Shown here: positions 63,224-64,000 of the stretch, in pieces
Layout of the letters: each line of letters opens with the position of its first letter
Numbering within the stretch: position 1 is the first letter of the stretch
NCBI GenBank assembly: GCA_964641415.1
Contig: CAZXMW010000001.1
Span: 62,001 to 126,000, forward strand
Direction of reading: 5' to 3'
Origin: JAHECW01 sp964641415
GTDB lineage: Bacteria; Acidobacteriota; Thermoanaerobaculia; Thermoanaerobaculales; Sulfomarinibacteraceae
Length of the DNA stretch: 64,000 nucleotides
The notes under the pieces: model-generated
Told to the model about the DNA's origin: nothing
Databases searched by the model: none
Seen by the model: the letters and a program-made list of their open reading frames with translations, nothing else
Position numbers and translations under genes: made by a program

Positions 63224-63389
63224 CTGGCGGTAGGCGAGTCGGGGGTTGACCCCTGCGAGAACGAGCTCGTGCGCCCGGTTGACGGCGGCAAGGAGCTCGT
63301 TCTGTCTCGCGATCTCGGCGACGCCGGCGTCCGCGTCGACGTTCGGGCGACCAGTCCGGTCGTTGTCGGCGTTGATGGCTGCCCTCCTC

Positions 63390-64000
63390 TCAGTCTTTCC
63401 GCTCCAGCGCCTCGCTGACCTTGATCGCGAGCTCGGCCATGGAGAACGGCTTCTGGATGAAGTGAACGCCGTCGTCGAGCACGCCCTGGTGGGCGATGAC
63501 GTCGGCGGTGTAGCCCGACATGAACAGGCGCTTGATCTTCGGGCACAGGGACAGCAGGCGGCGCGCCAGGTCGCGGCCGTTCATCTCGGGCATGACGACG
63601 TCGGTGATGAGCAGGTCGATGTCGCCGGCGTGCTCCTCGGCGATTCGGATCGCCTCGCCCGGCGTCGCCGCGGTGAGCGGCCGATAGCCGAGGCGCTCGA
63701 GCATCCGCGCGCCGAGGGCGAGGATCGCGGGCTCGTCCTCGACCAGCAGAATCGTCTCGTTGCCCGCGGGCGCCGGAAGCGCGGCGTCATCGACCTTCAC
63801 GGCTCCCGACCCGGCGTGCGCCGGTAGGTAGATCCGGAAGGTGCTGCCGTGGCCCGGCTCGCTGTAGACGTTGACCGCGCCCCGGTTCTGCCGGACGATG
63901 CCGTGCACGGTGGCGAGGCCCAAGCCGGTGCCCTCGCCGACGGCCTTGGTGGTGAAGAAGGGCTCGAAGATCTTGGCCATGGTGTCGGTGTCCATGCCGG
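63390..64000 (-). CDS. Hybrid sensor kinase, C-terminal part (cut by window edge)
   Basis: Only the last ~203 residues are inside the window; the frame is open to base 64000. Seen are the end of an HATPase domain (DTMAKIFEPFFTTKAVGEGT, GLGLATVHGIVRQ) and a complete receiver (ILLVEDEPAILALG, phosphoacceptor in LLITDVVMPEMNG, Thr/Ser in FMSGYTADV, Lys in FIQKPFSM). Sensory and HisKA parts must lie to the right. The receiver is strikingly similar to those of the two kinases downstream, so the three arose by duplication or exchange receiver segments. First gene in view of the leftward kinase row. Confidence 0.9.
   Translation of the reverse strand, partial: GMDTDTMAKIFEPFFTTKAVGEGTGLGLATVHGIVRQNRGAVNVYSEPGHGSTFRIYLPAHAGSGAVKVDDAALPAPAGNETILLVEDEPAILALGARMLERLGYRPLTAATPGEAIRIAEEHAGDIDLLITDVVMPEMNGRDLARRLLSLCPKIKRLFMSGYTADVIAHQGVLDDGVHFIQKPFSMAELAIKVSEALERKD

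Overview
The window is about 64 kb of GC-rich DNA from a Gram-negative bacterium. Signal-peptide proteins, type IV pilus parts, a chaperone-usher cluster, sigma-54 control and many PAS/hybrid kinases point that way. The mix of CSLREA, Calx-beta, DUF11 and IPTL-CTERM surface proteins with REC-GGDEF, HD-GYP and HEAT-fused PilT proteins resembles environmental Acidobacteriota (Thermoanaerobaculia-like) or a similar deep lineage. That placement is inference: there is no rRNA or tRNA here, and I saw no transposase, phage gene or CRISPR array.

Layout. 1-1033: a bitopic membrane protein and a type IV pilin-like protein. 1136-4885: a sigma-54-type promoter, then two coupled secreted proteins (TolB-like propeller plus P domain; nidogen-like plus DUF11). 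5094-28091: two giant secreted proteins (4072 and about 3488 aa) with different N-terminal halves and an apparently identical C-terminal 2325 residues, carried on a 7130-bp direct repeat that extends past the stop codon and terminator. 28401-31830: a degenerate GGDEF protein, an ECF-like sigma factor behind a sigma-54 promoter, an IPTL-CTERM protein, and a scrambled remnant of the 1173-4885 genes. 31795-42555: signalling genes (hybrid kinases, REC-GGDEF, REC-HD-GYP, single REC, membrane kinase). 43083-47909: a divergent chaperone-usher pilus cluster behind a sigma-54 promoter. 47929-49296: an NtrC-type activator. 49597-53674: a small secreted protein (sigma-54 promoter) and two PilT-type ATPases, the first fused to HEAT repeats. 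53815-55823: a CarH-like B12-binding protein coupled to a PAS/zinc-motif protein. 56233-56994: a PilZ protein. 57050-64000: three hybrid kinases, the last cut by the window edge.

How it fits together. Most genes concern the cell surface (pili, adhesins, surface anchoring) or signalling that would control it (c-di-GMP turnover and binding, phosphorelays, a possible light/B12 sensor). The most informative non-coding signal is a 17-bp palindrome, TGTCCGGATTCCGGACA, found in full or variant form 57-150 bp upstream of three near-perfect sigma-54 promoters (before the sigma factor, the chaperone-usher cluster and the small secreted protein) and upstream of the NtrC-type activator gene itself. I read this as a local sigma-54 regulon controlled by that activator. 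The two giant genes instead share a CRP-like box followed at a fixed distance by GTGGAACC. Many long reading frames opposite the real genes are by-products of the GC-rich codon pattern and are left out.
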